A DNA stretch of 64,000 nt from Cadophora sp. MPI-SDFR-AT-0126. Lineage: Eukaryota; Ascomycota; Leotiomycetes; Helotiales; Ploettnerulaceae. The stretch's first letter is position 1. The number at the start of each line of letters is the position of its first letter. Shown in pieces: positions 23,629 through 34,577 of the stretch. The position numbers and the translations under genes were made by a program. The notes beneath the pieces were generated by a model. That model saw nothing but the letters and a program-made list of their open reading frames with translations. It had not been told where the DNA came from and did not search any database. Location: assembly GCA_020747065.1 (NCBI GenBank), contig JAGMVK010000010.1, positions 1,798,001-1,862,000 on the forward strand, written 5' to 3'.

Positions 23629-24817
23629 CTTTCTTGATGTTCTCTTCAATGAGTGATATGTCTGTTCGTGGTATCTTCCGATACTGAATTTGTCGAGACA
23701 GATTATTCGAGAATACATATACTCTGACACGGGTCAACTCGGGAGGCCTTGCAATATCTGCCGACAATGGACCTTTGATACGTAATTGATCCCCCACTGG
23801 TAGTTGGTTGATTACTCATTATTGACATTCGGCTATTACCCGCCCTTGTGAAGTGGCCCATTTATTAAGGTTTTGGCACTCCGCAAGAGGGGCCAGGGAG
23901 CTTTCCCCTCGAAGGCTCCAAAGTTGAAGAGAGTCATAGATCCCCATCTATAGCAAATAGCAGTTTTCTGATTGATTGACTTGGACAGGCATTTATGTGA
24001 CATGATTGCGAAACGTTTCTGTGGCTTCGTGTACCAATAGTGAGTCCTTTGATGTAGCGATCAGCCGCCCCATAATTAAGGATTACTGATCACACTGTTG
24101 GGAATGTAAGCAAGATTACTGAGCAAGTAAATTTTCTGTTTCAGTTACCATTGTACCTTTTTGTGGTTCTGCAACCCCTCAATGCTACCCCTCGTTGAGG
24201 ATTGGTGATCATATATGCCTTTGGGATATCTGCCGGACTACCAAGCAAGTGAAGCAATTTTTCACTCTGGTTCTGTGGCATCATTGTGGTTCCTTTGATG
24301 TGCGGCTTCAGGTCTCCATTAAGGATTGGTAATTTAATGGTCGGTGTGGATTCCACTTTCCTAGAACGTATCTTTCCCTAAATCCTACGATGGCACATCG
24401 CTTCTACAGCCTCATCAACTCACTTCCCGACACAGAATCGACTTCATCTTGCATTCCAATGGCTCTTTTATCCGTTGATTCCTTGTATTGCCCAAAAGCT
24501 CAAATTGATGTGCATGCACTAATGCACTAGAGCATACTACAGTAATGTAGAGAGATTCATCGAACTCAGCTGAGCTACGTAGATCAACAAAACCTCAACA
24601 CAATTTGCTTCAAGACGAACAGTGACTAGTAAATTCAGTCAAGAAGGAATCTATCTTGCATTGAGGTATCTATGTATGACGGAGCCAGCCATAGATTGTA
24701 TTCCCCCTCCCCAATATTATCACTAGGCTAGACAACCAAGGGTCGCGAATAAGATGCAGCAAGGTGTTTCCAGGTCAGCCATGAGATATGGAGGAACCAG
24801 AGGCACAATATCTGTGC
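23629..24817. other. Intergenic region, 1.2 kb, with diverged tandem repeats
   Basis: No gene is supported. It holds the promoter of the haloperoxidase-like gene and the repeat array listed next. Confidence 0.5.
24016..24335. repeat. Three diverged tandem units, period about 120 bp
   Basis: Segments at about 24016-24093, 24144-24213 and 24269-24335 share the order TTCTG(T)GG, CCTTTGATGT-like, then (TTAA/TTGA)GGATT(A/G)(C/G)T(G)AT. The GGATT cores fall at about 24080, 24199 and 24322. Units 1 and 3 are the most alike. The divergence suggests an old duplication. Confidence 0.4.
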
Positions 24818-25660
24818 TTATTTCTTCACGAGATTTGCCGCCCCCCATACCGACCCTACGTTCAGTCGATCCGGGTACAATTCCAGCATGCGGGTATATA
24901 ACTCTTCGGGACTTGAAGTTTCCTTGTTAAGGCGCTCCAAGTTTTTGAAATATGCCTTGGTCTCGTGAAGAGCACTTGGACTGAAGATTTTGTTTGGGTC
25001 ACTATGGCCACCAACCACAATCTTTGGATGAAGAGCCGCAATCTTGTCGAGCGCTGCAATCCATTCCAGCCTTGATTGTTTACTGAATGACTCTCCTAGA
25101 TATGGATGCGTGTTGTCATAGACCGCATCTCCTGCGACGACCAATTCGATAGCAGGCACCCAAAGGGCTGTGCTTTCATCCGTATCAGTGCGTCCGATTC
25201 TGACCACCTCAAGCTTCTCTCCTTCCAAAGTGAAGTGATCCTCGTTGAGAGCGACAGCTGTCACTAGTTTCTCCGGTATTTCTCCTGGGAAAAGTCTCCT
25301 CCAAAAAGCATCCATTCCATCTGGTAGTATTGCTTCAGCCATCTTGGCCACAACTTCCGGCGTTGCAAGAATTTTCGCCTCAGGGAACCGCTCAAGGAGC
25401 GCGGCATTTCCATAAAAGTGATCGCCATGAGCGTGAGTGATGTAGATCGTGGTCAAGTTCTTGCCGCTGTCGACCACCCAATCAACCAATTCCTTGCCAG
25501 CTGCCTTGGTCAACTGCGTGTCAACCAGTACTGCATCTCTTTCGCCGTAGATCAATGTCGAGGTGGTAGGCACCCACTTGAGATGGTCGTTGCCAGCTGG
25601 TATGTCACGACCTACACCTGGCCGTTTGCTGAAGAAGACTTTGTATCCGAGAGGAGCCAT
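24818..25660 (-). CDS. Metallo-beta-lactamase-fold hydrolase
   Basis: Single exon, 280 residues from the ATG at 25660 (MAPLGYKVFFSKRPG). The open frame extends 33 codons further to a GTG, but no ATG lies there. Zinc ligands are visible: THAHGDHFYGN (the HxHxDH motif, residues about 83-93), the bridging Asp in VAGDAVYDN and a final His in VGGHSDPNK. The family covers lactonases, glyoxalase II-like enzymes and cluster thioesterases, so hydrolysis of a lactone or thioester is likely but unproven. There is no signal peptide. It is divergent from the SDR gene at 26198 with about 540 bp of shared promoter. Confidence 0.87.
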   Translation of the reverse strand: MAPLGYKVFFSKRPGVGRDIPAGNDHLKWVPTTSTLIYGERDAVLVDTQLTKAAGKELVDWVVDSGKNLTTIYITHAHGDHFYGNAALLERFPEAKILATPEVVAKMAEAILPDGMDAFWRRLFPGEIPEKLVTAVALNEDHFTLEGEKLEVVRIGRTDTDESTALWVPAIELVVAGDAVYDNTHPYLGESFSKQSRLEWIAALDKIAALHPKIVVGGHSDPNKIFSPSALHETKAYFKNLERLNKETSSPEELYTRMLELYPDRLNVGSVWGAANLVKK

Positions 25661-26197
25661 CGTGCGCGTTGATTGAATCTGCCGAACTTTCTGAGGAACA
25701 CATGATGGAGTGGTTGTTCCAGCGGCTCTATATGCGCGGCAGGACGTCGCATGATCCACAACATTAGCGCAGTGCTTGTTCTTGACTCGTGTCTTGAATT
25801 GCTTACGAAGTTAAATAGTAATCAGAACAGCCGGCAGTTATCGGCTGCTCGGACCAAACGCTGGATTGTAATCACTAGGACTTGGCTTCAATTAGGTTTC
25901 GAAACTTCCAACATAGTACTGCAACACATTAGCAACTCATGAATTCAGTAGAGTGGAGTATGTACTTGCGTGTATTATTGAATCATGGAAGGAGTAATAG
26001 AATTTTGAAAGAGTAACACCCGAGGGCCGAAAAATGGAGTCCTCGGCACGACCACTGAGTTCACCACCGGAAGCCTGGGTTGCGAAGACATAACATCAGA
26101 GAGTTTTCACAAATATGAACTGATTCTCAACTTGAAAATTTCTTCTCCTAGGAGCAATTTGCCTTTATGAAGAAATATCTCCTGCCAGATTTCTACA
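25661..26197. promoter_or_regulatory. Bidirectional promoter between MBL hydrolase and SDR, with CGG inverted repeats
   Basis: The two genes are transcribed away from each other. A perfect inverted repeat CAGCCG-N8-CGGCTG lies at 25828-25847. A second, CCGAGG-N15-CCTCGG, lies at 26020-26046, about 150 bp before the SDR start. Both have the symmetry of Zn2Cys6 factor sites; the spacing of the second is unusual. Confidence 0.45.
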
Positions 26198-27629
26198 ATG
26201 ACTTCCAATTCTCCAATAATCCCCAGCACTGTTGAGAACAGAGGAATATACTGTGGTCTACCTAAATTCTCCCCGCTCATCACCGGCCGGAAAGCAATTG
26301 TCTTTGGAGCAAATGGAATATCGGGCAACTACATGTTGCGTGCGCTGTCCCAGACTCCAGAAAGATGGGAACATGTTGCAGCTTTGTCGCGTCGTCCTCA
26401 CACAGCTTCACAAGGCATCGGTAAGAACGTGGAGCACATACAAGTAGACTTACTCCAAGAACCTGAAGAGATTGCAAAGATTCTTAGGCATCACGAGCTG
26501 CAGCCGTAAGTGGCGTGGCCTTCTTATACACTGCTTAAGCTTACACCTGCAGCGACGTCGTGTTCTTCTTTGCATATATTCAGCCACCCCCTGCCGACGA
26601 TAACTTGTGGTCCAATGCTGAGGAGCTGACTCGAGTTAACGGCATTGCACTCATCCATCTCTGGAGACAGGGCAGTTGCTAACAGTCCCAAGGGAAACTC
26701 CTCCAAAACTGTCTCGATGCGCTCCAACTCGCCTCCATCCGGCCCAAGCGATTCCTTCTCCAGACTGGTGCAAAATACTACGGTGTACACCTTGGACCAG
26801 TGCACTCCCCGGCAGTCGAATCCGACCCACGGGTCTTAATAGAGCCAAATTTCTACTACGTGCAAGAAGACATGTTGTCTCAGTACTGCCGTCAGAATGG
26901 AGTACAATGGAATGTTGTTCGACCTGCTGTGATACTTGGTGCAGTCGAAGGCTCTGCAATGAACTCAGTTTATGCGTTAGCAGTTTACGCAGCAGTACAG
27001 AAACATAAAGGAGAGAAACTTGTATGGCCCGGTGATGCTTGGGGTTGGGAGAAAGAGGTGACGCATTCAAGTGCGATGCTCAACAGTTATCTCTCAGAAT
27101 ATGTGGTGTTGAATGAGCACGCCGGAAATGAAGCATTCAACGCATCTGACGGAAGTCCCTTCACATATGGGAGATTGTGGGCTCAGCTGGCAAAGTGGCA
27201 TGGATTGGAATTCACATATCCTGACGATGACTCCACCGGCTTACATGAGCTTACACTGCAGCATAAGCCGCCGCGAGGGTATAGATTCTGTTCCTTTTTA
27301 CGGTGATCCTGCTAAGAGGGCATAGCTTCGGTAAACCACCTACCATTCGATTCAATTTCACGTTTTTCGAATGGGCACAGCGCCCGGAGAACCAGCAAGC
27401 CTGGAAAGAACTTACTCAAAAGCACAACTTGATAGGCAATCCGTTTGGGCCCAATGAGCTCGAAAAGACTTTTGAGTATCTGGATTTTGCCGTGTTACCA
27501 CCACACGCTTTCACCATGAACCTGGCGAAGGGAAGAAAGTTTGGTTGGTACGGATTTGTGGATACTATTGAGTCTCACCGTCAGGTGATTGAAGAGCTGG
27601 TTGCTTTGAACATGGTCCCTCCTTTGTAA
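26198..27629 (+). CDS. PRISE-like SDR reductase (progesterone 5-beta-reductase / iridoid synthase-like fold)
   Basis: Four exons (26198-26505, 26553-26634, 26686-27278, 27326-27629) give 428 residues. The Rossmann motif is GRKAIVFGANGISGNYM. Further family blocks are PKRFLLQTGAKYYGVHLG, EPNFYYVQEDML, NVVRPAVILGAV and FNASDG, with a C-terminal IESHRQVIEELVAL helix. The enzyme should be an NAD(P)H-dependent reductase of enones or epoxides. The second intron is uncertain: a GT-AG choice (26635-26685) and a GC-AG choice (26642-26692) are both in frame. The second keeps the conserved VNGKLL and has a better-placed CTAAC branch site. It is divergent from the MBL gene and likely co-regulated with it. 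Confidence 0.82.
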
Positions 27630-30110
27630 TACCGTCAAAAGTTATTGAGATACTCTCGAGAGGAAGTTCTTCAACAAGAAAAGAGGCAATGGGCTTCGAC
27701 AAGACTTTGTTGCAAAAATTAGGAATGTTCTGGTAATTTCGATGATCCTTGGGCAAATTCTTGATTTAATGCGGGCTTGGAGATACGTAAACTGTGTCAA
27801 TGCTCTTCCCCAAGGAGATTTTCGGCCCTGTGATCTCTTGTACATCTCTCGTCATGTGTCCGCGCGTTCTCTTGTCTGATTCTGTCCGTTTCCCTTCACC
27901 CCCAGCGAGATCCGCATCAAAATCTGGGGCATCGCGCTATCCATCCAACCAAGTGTCACCGCAGACTGCAAAAGAATCGTCAGATCGCTTAGCTGCAGTA
28001 AAGCTCCTGAGCCCCTTCAAGTCTGCTGCGAATCACCATTCGACTCCCTTCAGATCTACGAAGGCTTCTTCCGTACCGTGTCGAGGCTCAAAGATTTATA
28101 TATTGCGCTTCCCTAGGACACAGTTACGATTTGCGAACCGTTTTCGATGTTATGTGGAAAGCTGAGCCTACAAGAGATTCAAAGCGTGAAAATTGAGATG
28201 AGTGGGACCTACAGATTTTCCCCTTTCGATATAATAGCTCCGGAGAAGAAGATGCAACCAGACTTAAAAGAATGAAAACTAGTTTCTGAACAAGACTTAT
28301 TGTATTGTAGATATGGCTCTCATTTTAGATAGTTATAGATGTTGTTTGTTCCGGTATGGCTCAAGGCTGGTATTCTTGTCCTGATATGAAGATTACTGTC
28401 AACGGGCAAGTTGGGAAATAGTTGAGTTGATTTTCGACGGAGTAATAGTACCGGATCTGGTCACAGCGACACAAAAAGCGATCTGCCAGACCATGGGTGA
28501 GACGGGTCGAGAAATCAGCACTTTACTCAGAGCCCCAGCGGTGGTACCACTCGAGGTTTCCATCAATGGCCGCTTTCCTCTCCGTCTTTGCATTCTATAT
28601 CATCCTGGCCACCCGAAAGAGAAGGTGGGTACATCGATCCCCAAAAAGGAAAAAGCAGGGACTTATATGAATTTTGGAAAGCTGGCTTTGGCAGAAGCAG
28701 GGCCATCCCCTCTGATGCCGTACAGAACACACTGTTTACAGGGGAAGGATGGCCTGTAGCGAGGCGCTGTAATTAAGCGAAGAACGCCAAAAATTCATAA
28801 GCTGCATTGAAAATGACGATTTCCTACTTAAATCCAAGCCATTTTATGATACATCGCAGAATAGTCCATTTTCTCAGACAGTAAACCTTCACATTGAATA
28901 CGCTCGTACATCGTACTCGTAGTCCACGTGTGCTGTAGTACAAGCAACTTTAGCACCCCGCTCCAGCGCTGTACACTAAAAAACTGTGTTAACGGCAGTT
29001 GAGATATTATTTGCACTAGACCAAACGAAGACACCGGGTAAATTGTCTGCCTCGATTCCAAGCAATCACGCTATGTTCTAGCCGTATTAGCATCTTCTCC
29101 GATGCTCCCTGTTCTCCTCGTACCCATACCTCTGTCGTAGCAACCTTCCGCTTGCAGTCGCATGTGGATCCATCATCATATCTTTAGCGACATTGCACAG
29201 CTTCGTGCCTTCCTTTTACAATTGCTGCAGAATAGAGTTTTTGTCGATCTTGTTGATATTGTCTTTATAGAAAAGATACTTGTTCGTCGGCAGGATCATA
29301 CTACATTGATTTGCCAACTTGCAGGGACAGTCGGGTCGGCACGCCTGAAGAGGACCGAATCACGGTAAGCCAACGGGCTTGACCTGGTGAGTACCTGGCT
29401 CAGTGGTTCCCGTCCTTGATGCACCACTCTTGGAACTTTACCCCCACTTCACAAGTCAACTCTCCTCCTTCCTATTTTTCCTCACCTCCCGGTCAACTTT
29501 TCAGACTTCACAGACATGCCAAGAACGCCTAGTGAACTTGGCCTTACCCTTGATCTGCTATCTTATCAGATGAATATGAGGATGGGCGAAGTGATTTTCT
29601 CAACTTATGATGCAGCATATCTGTGAAACAATGAGGATCTTTCACAGCTTCAACTAGAACATAGAGTGAGTTGTGATTAGGGCGCTAATTGCAATATATT
29701 CTTGTTTTCGTGTTGATTTAAGTCTGAAAGATATGTTCAGGAACTATGCACTGAGCTCACACCATGGACGCAGTCAAGGATTACCTAGCATGCATCCCTC
29801 AGCGATCATATCAGCACTGTACCTTTTCCGAAGTGCCCGGTCCTGGATCATGTACCTCGGGCGCTCTACCCAAGTCTGTTTTGATCAAATCAATCGCGCT
29901 CGTATGTTATCAAGAATGGACAAGAAGGCAGTCACCGGGCAGAGATTGACTTTTCGGGACCATACTTGGTTGATTTCTAGTGGACTTTCATGCACATATC
30001 TGCTAGGGTCAACACAGTATAAAAGTGGTTATCTGTTCCCTTTCCAACAGCCCACTAGTCAATCATTTCTAGCTCATTATTCACAGACGAGTTGTCAACA
30101 CTATCCCAAG
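27630..30110. other. Gene-free region, 2.5 kb
   Basis: No gene is supported. The longest frame (28427-28759, plus, 110 codons) shows no domain I know, and shorter frames overlap on both strands. The last 100 bases before 30111 include a likely TATA-like stretch (GTATAAAAG near 30018) for the subtilase gene. Confidence 0.4.
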
Positions 30111-33100
30111 ATGCAGAAGTATACTGCGCTGACTCTAGCCTTTGTGGCTACAGTTGGTGCACTAACTTCGCGAGCTAATATCAAGACCCAGCCCGTTGGA
30201 ATACCTGGCCGCTTCATTGTTGAGTTTAAGGCTTCAGCTATTGAGAAAAGGAACGCTGCCAGTAACGAGACCGTGAGTAGTCTAGTGAGCTGCTTCATTG
30301 CATCTTCTGACCATTCAATAGATCATTGATGAGTTCATTTCTAATCTAGCAACGGCTGACGTCGAAGCAAAACCCCTTGTCAATTATACATCGTCGATTT
30401 TCAATGGTGTCTCGATCAGAGTCCCAAACGATACTTTGACTTCGACCATCGAGAATCTCTCTCAAGTCGAAAAGGTCTACCCTGTCTTTGAAGTTACTCC
30501 ACCAAAACTTCTGGACGTCGTGGAAGATAGCAATGCGCTGCCAAAGTACAACCCTCACATCCAGACGGGTGTTAGCAAGCTCCATGAAGAGGGCAATTTT
30601 GGCGCAGGAGTCATCGTATCTGTTATCGATACTGGTGTTGATTGGACCCATCCAGCATTAGGAGGTGGTTATGGTCCAGGATTCAAAATCGAAGGAGGAT
30701 ACGATTTCGTTGGCGATTGTATGATATTCTATCTCTTGTCTTGTTAAGCTTGTACTTACATATCTATTATAGGGTTGGATATCGAGGAGGATGAAGATCC
30801 CTACGATGAGTGGGAAGGTCACGGAACCCACGTGACTGGAATCATTGCTGGCGAGTCTGAGAGGTATTTGATCTGGAGAAGCGTGTTTCAATTTGAGGAT
30901 CGGTTCTGACTGTAGAGAATTAGGTTCACAGGAGTGGCTCCCAAAGCTCGCATCCGTGTGTACAAGGTTGTTGGTCGTTTTATTGGGATCATCTCAACAG
31001 ATGTCTTGATATCTGCACACATCAAAGCCTACGAGGATGGCGCAGATGTCATCTCTACCAGTATTGGCGATGCGTCAGGATGGGCAGATGGAGCATGGGC
31101 AGTCACTTGCAACAGAATTGGGGCTCAAGGAGTTGTTGTCCTCAATGCTGCTGGGAATTCTGGGAGGGAAGGTCCTCAGCTCATCTCCGGATCTGCAGTG
31201 GCAGAGGTAGATCAACTCAAGCCGGCAAGTCGCGAACTCTGCTAATTTTTTATAGCACGTTGTAGCAGTCGCCTCTACAGACAGCGACCAACTTCCAGGT
31301 ATCAGAGCCCTTGCGAATGGCACAGACGACTCCATAACAGAAGTGGTAGGTTTCAGCGTGTCATTGCATGTACCGCATCACTGACCTCTCGTGTAGCCAT
31401 ATCTTACACTTGACGCATTAGCATGGTCTGATAGATGGGGACCCACGAAAACAGGCTTGAAACTGTACTCACCACTGGCGTCTGAACTTTATGATCTAGA
31501 TCTGGCGGATGGTTGTAGCGAGCGCGACTTGAATGACTGGGATAGCACTTTGAACAACAGAGTTGTGCTGCTACGGTTCGTTCAGCTTCCAACTATGAAA
31601 TTTGATTGAATGTCACTGACATATTTATCGTAGACGAGGGACTACCTGCGACTTTGTATCGCAGGCTCGAAGTGCACTCGCCAGAGGAAGCCAATTTATT
31701 CTGTACATCACCTTGGTAGTCCTTGCAGGAGATTTTACTGATTACTCCCAGGATTATCAATGATGATAGAGCGCCTCAAATACCAGATGCTGATCCAGCT
31801 CAAGCTAACAGTAAGATAAATGCCAGAAACTGATTGCATCTTGGATACTAATGCACAAGCAGTCGCTCTTGTTCCACAAGATATTGGACTTGCTCTGGAA
31901 AAACGTCTCATCGCTGGCGAGGATATTTGGGTTACATTCCCTGACGAATCTCCAGCAGATAACTGGGCTCAGGGGTTTCAAACTCCAAGAGCATCGTACT
32001 TCACCTCTTGGGGTCTTGCAAATGACGCTTCGGTGAAACCAGACATCTCTGGCCCTGGTGGAGGTATTCTGAGCACATACCCGCAGGCGATTCAACCGTA
32101 TTTAATAGCGTCTGGAACTTCGATGGCTACTGTAAGTCTAATCTTTACCCAGATCTGACAGGCAGGACCTAATAAATCCTAGCCATATCTTGCTGGGGTT
32201 GCCGCTCTTTACATATCTGCGCATGGCGGTAGAGCCGCAATTGGTACGGAAGGCATGATCGCTTTTTCGAAGAGTCTTTCGTCCGCTGGAAACCGACTTT
32301 TCTGGTACGATGGTTCACGCACGTAAGATTCCCTTATGTAAAACGTTGAGCTATTGCGAGTCTAACCATCACAGTGATTCTACCGCCCAGGCTCCGGCTC
32401 ACCAGGTAGGAGGTGGTCAAATCGATGCATACCGTCTCGTCCACTCTCCAGTCAAAGTGTTTCCCAACAAATTTCAACTGAACCACACCGGCGCCAACGC
32501 TCTGCGCACAAGGTTCGACATCACCGTCAAGAATGATGGGCCAGTCCCCATCTTCTTCCAAGTATCCCACTCGCCAAGCCCGACTGTCTACAGTTATGAT
32601 GATGGCTCAGATTGGGGCACTCTTTTCCCTCCATCATTGGTCAAGGACGAAGTTGCAGAAATAAAATTCGGTGATTCGAACTTTACAGTAGGGGCAGGAC
32701 AATCGCGAATTCTACGTTTCCAGGTCCAGGTTCCCACAGGCTCGGATGAAGTGCGTCTGCCAGTCTTCAGTGGTTATGTTGTACTCTCAGGTTCGAACGG
32801 AGATACCATTTCCGTTCCTTATGCTGGTATGTCTTAAGCTGTGCTTGACACATACTTCTTGCTACGAAAAGCTCTCATCGTACGAATTCACTGATACTAA
32901 CGTGATCGATGACAGGCTTCGCAACTGATGGCAAGAAGATAAATCCGATCGCTCCTTTAGGTTTCCAATTTCTTCACACCACGACATTCGAGCCAGTTCT
33001 TGATGGTTCAGTGGTGGCTCTTGCGGATGGCGACGATGTCTTCGCCAGCGTGAGCTTACGCTACGGTACAAGATTGTGGAGGGTCGAGGTGAGAGTTACC

Positions 33101-33453
33101 CCTATTCCGAACCCAAATCAAACAGAAGAAGAAGGTCCCTCTGCAATATCGCAAAACTAATTTCTTTCGCTCAGCTCGTCGACGCCGTCAAACCTCTCTC
33201 ACAGCTCAAATACCCCGGCGTCGCAGGCCAAGACGGCCTCGTAGGCGTAATACAAGAACTCCCTTCCCTCGGGAGAAATGACGCGGGCTTCCAATGGGGC
33301 GGTATCCTATCGGATAGATTTGCGAACAACACGTTGATTCCAGCTGGGAAGTATCGATATGTCGCACGTGTCTTGAGGCCATTCTGGAAGCCGGAGGAAA
33401 GAGGAGCATGGGAGTTATATTCGAGTGGGAGTGTAGAAGTCAGAAAGCCTTGA
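30111..33453 (+). CDS. Secreted subtilisin-like serine protease with PA and Fn3-like domains (S8)
   Basis: I reconstruct 13 exons: 30111-30272, 30322-30718, 30773-30863, 30924-31206, 31256-31345, 31397-31575, 31634-31702, 31752-31810, 31860-32131, 32183-32322, 32375-32826, 32916-33088 and 33175-33453. They total 881 residues, all in phase. A signal peptide (MQKYTALTLAFVATVGALT) is followed by an I9-like propeptide (GRFIVEFKA). The catalytic triad is D157 (VIDTGVDW), H203 (GHGTHV) and S531 (SGTSMAT). A PA-like insert lies between H and S (VVLLRRGTTCDF), and the C-terminal 280 residues look like the Fn3-like domain of Pr1C/minor extracellular proteases. It acts outside the cell as an endopeptidase. 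A tandem AAG/CAG acceptor at 31857-31862 could change one residue. Confidence 0.88.
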
Positions 33454-33786
33454 GGGAGATAGGCGCTAGACATGCGGACTGGAGGTGGCCGGGAAGGCTA
33501 TTCGGCTAGTATCTGGCGACCTACATAATCTCCAACAACGATGTTGTTGGTAATGTGACTCCATGAGACGAAGCCTCTCGACTTCCGCTTTTGGCGTTGT
33601 ATGCTTCTTAATTTAGATTTTACCTGTATTTACCGCTTGAAGAGAATATGACGCGGCACAGTTGTTGGTCTCGTGATTTTTTTCTACGCCAAGGTTAGCC
33701 GACATATCTGAGGCTTTTCGGCCCCCCCCGATCCAACTTTCAGCATCGAAACAGATCTCAGTAGCGATCAACGCGAGGGCGGAGTT
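33454..33786. other. Short intergenic region
   Basis: Contains the subtilase 3' end and the promoter of the methyltransferase. A C-run lies at 33723-33730. Nothing else is seen. Confidence 0.4.
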
Positions 33787-34577
33787 ATGGACGACTCTGA
33801 TGGTGAGCCTTTGTTTGCCTTCCAGGACTTAGACTATATCCCTTTCGGATACAGTGGTGTTCAGGCTCCTTACATCGAAACGAGCCCAGCCACGATGCGG
33901 GCGGCTGTGACGCTGATGGCGCTTGATCTGGCGTTGAAAGACGGAAAGGCCGCAACAACTGTCATTTGCGATTTTGGGTGCGGCGATGGCGAATTCCGTA
34001 AGATGGCGAGACCAAAATACTTACCTCCATCTTCTCCCTCACAGACAGACCTTCTTCCTATCCTAGCTGATGCCAGGTATCACCCCCACTATTCCAAAGT
34101 AGAAATTCGTATCGTGCTAGATGCTAATGTTTACCTACAAAGTACTCGGTTTGCTCAGACACGTCAATAGTCCCACTAGCAATCTTTCAACTGCACAAGG
34201 CGTTGGCATCGACTACGATGTCGACTTGATCAGGACAGCCGGTCTCAATTCCAACATCCAAGGCGCTAAGGCCGAATGGCTCACCTACGACTTCAACGGC
34301 GATCAAGATGATGTCGCAAGCAAGCTGATCGATACTCACCAAATTACTCATATATTTGTATACCTCGTTCCAAGACAACTGGCCCTGTCGACGGTGAGAG
34401 GGGTAAGCAACGTTCTGGTTTCTGACTTTTAATTATACACTAACCGAACTTCAGATCCTCACACGACTGTATGAAAATGGCGTTGTCCTCTGCTGCCACA
34501 AGTTCTACCCTGATTATCTGATTTCTGCAAGAGTGGACACTTTGATGGACTTGGCGGTCTACCATAAACCCAAGTGA
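33787..34577 (+). CDS. Small SAM-dependent methyltransferase
   Basis: Three exons (33787-33997, 34143-34402, 34455-34577; introns 145 and 52 bp) give 197 residues. Motif I is VICDFGCGDGEFLL, completed by the first splice. The acidic motif II is VGIDYDVDLI, and ITHIFVYLVPRQL corresponds to the strand-4 motif. The protein is short for a class I methyltransferase, with a C-terminus that ends soon after the strand-5 region, like the FAM173/lysine methyltransferase-like small proteins of fungi. The substrate is unknown. The start ATG at 33787 is the first in frame. Confidence 0.78.

Noticed and set aside
28427..28759. 110-codon frame in the 27.6-30.1 kb gap
   Set aside because: No domain; overlapping minus-strand frame of similar length; no gene-like context.
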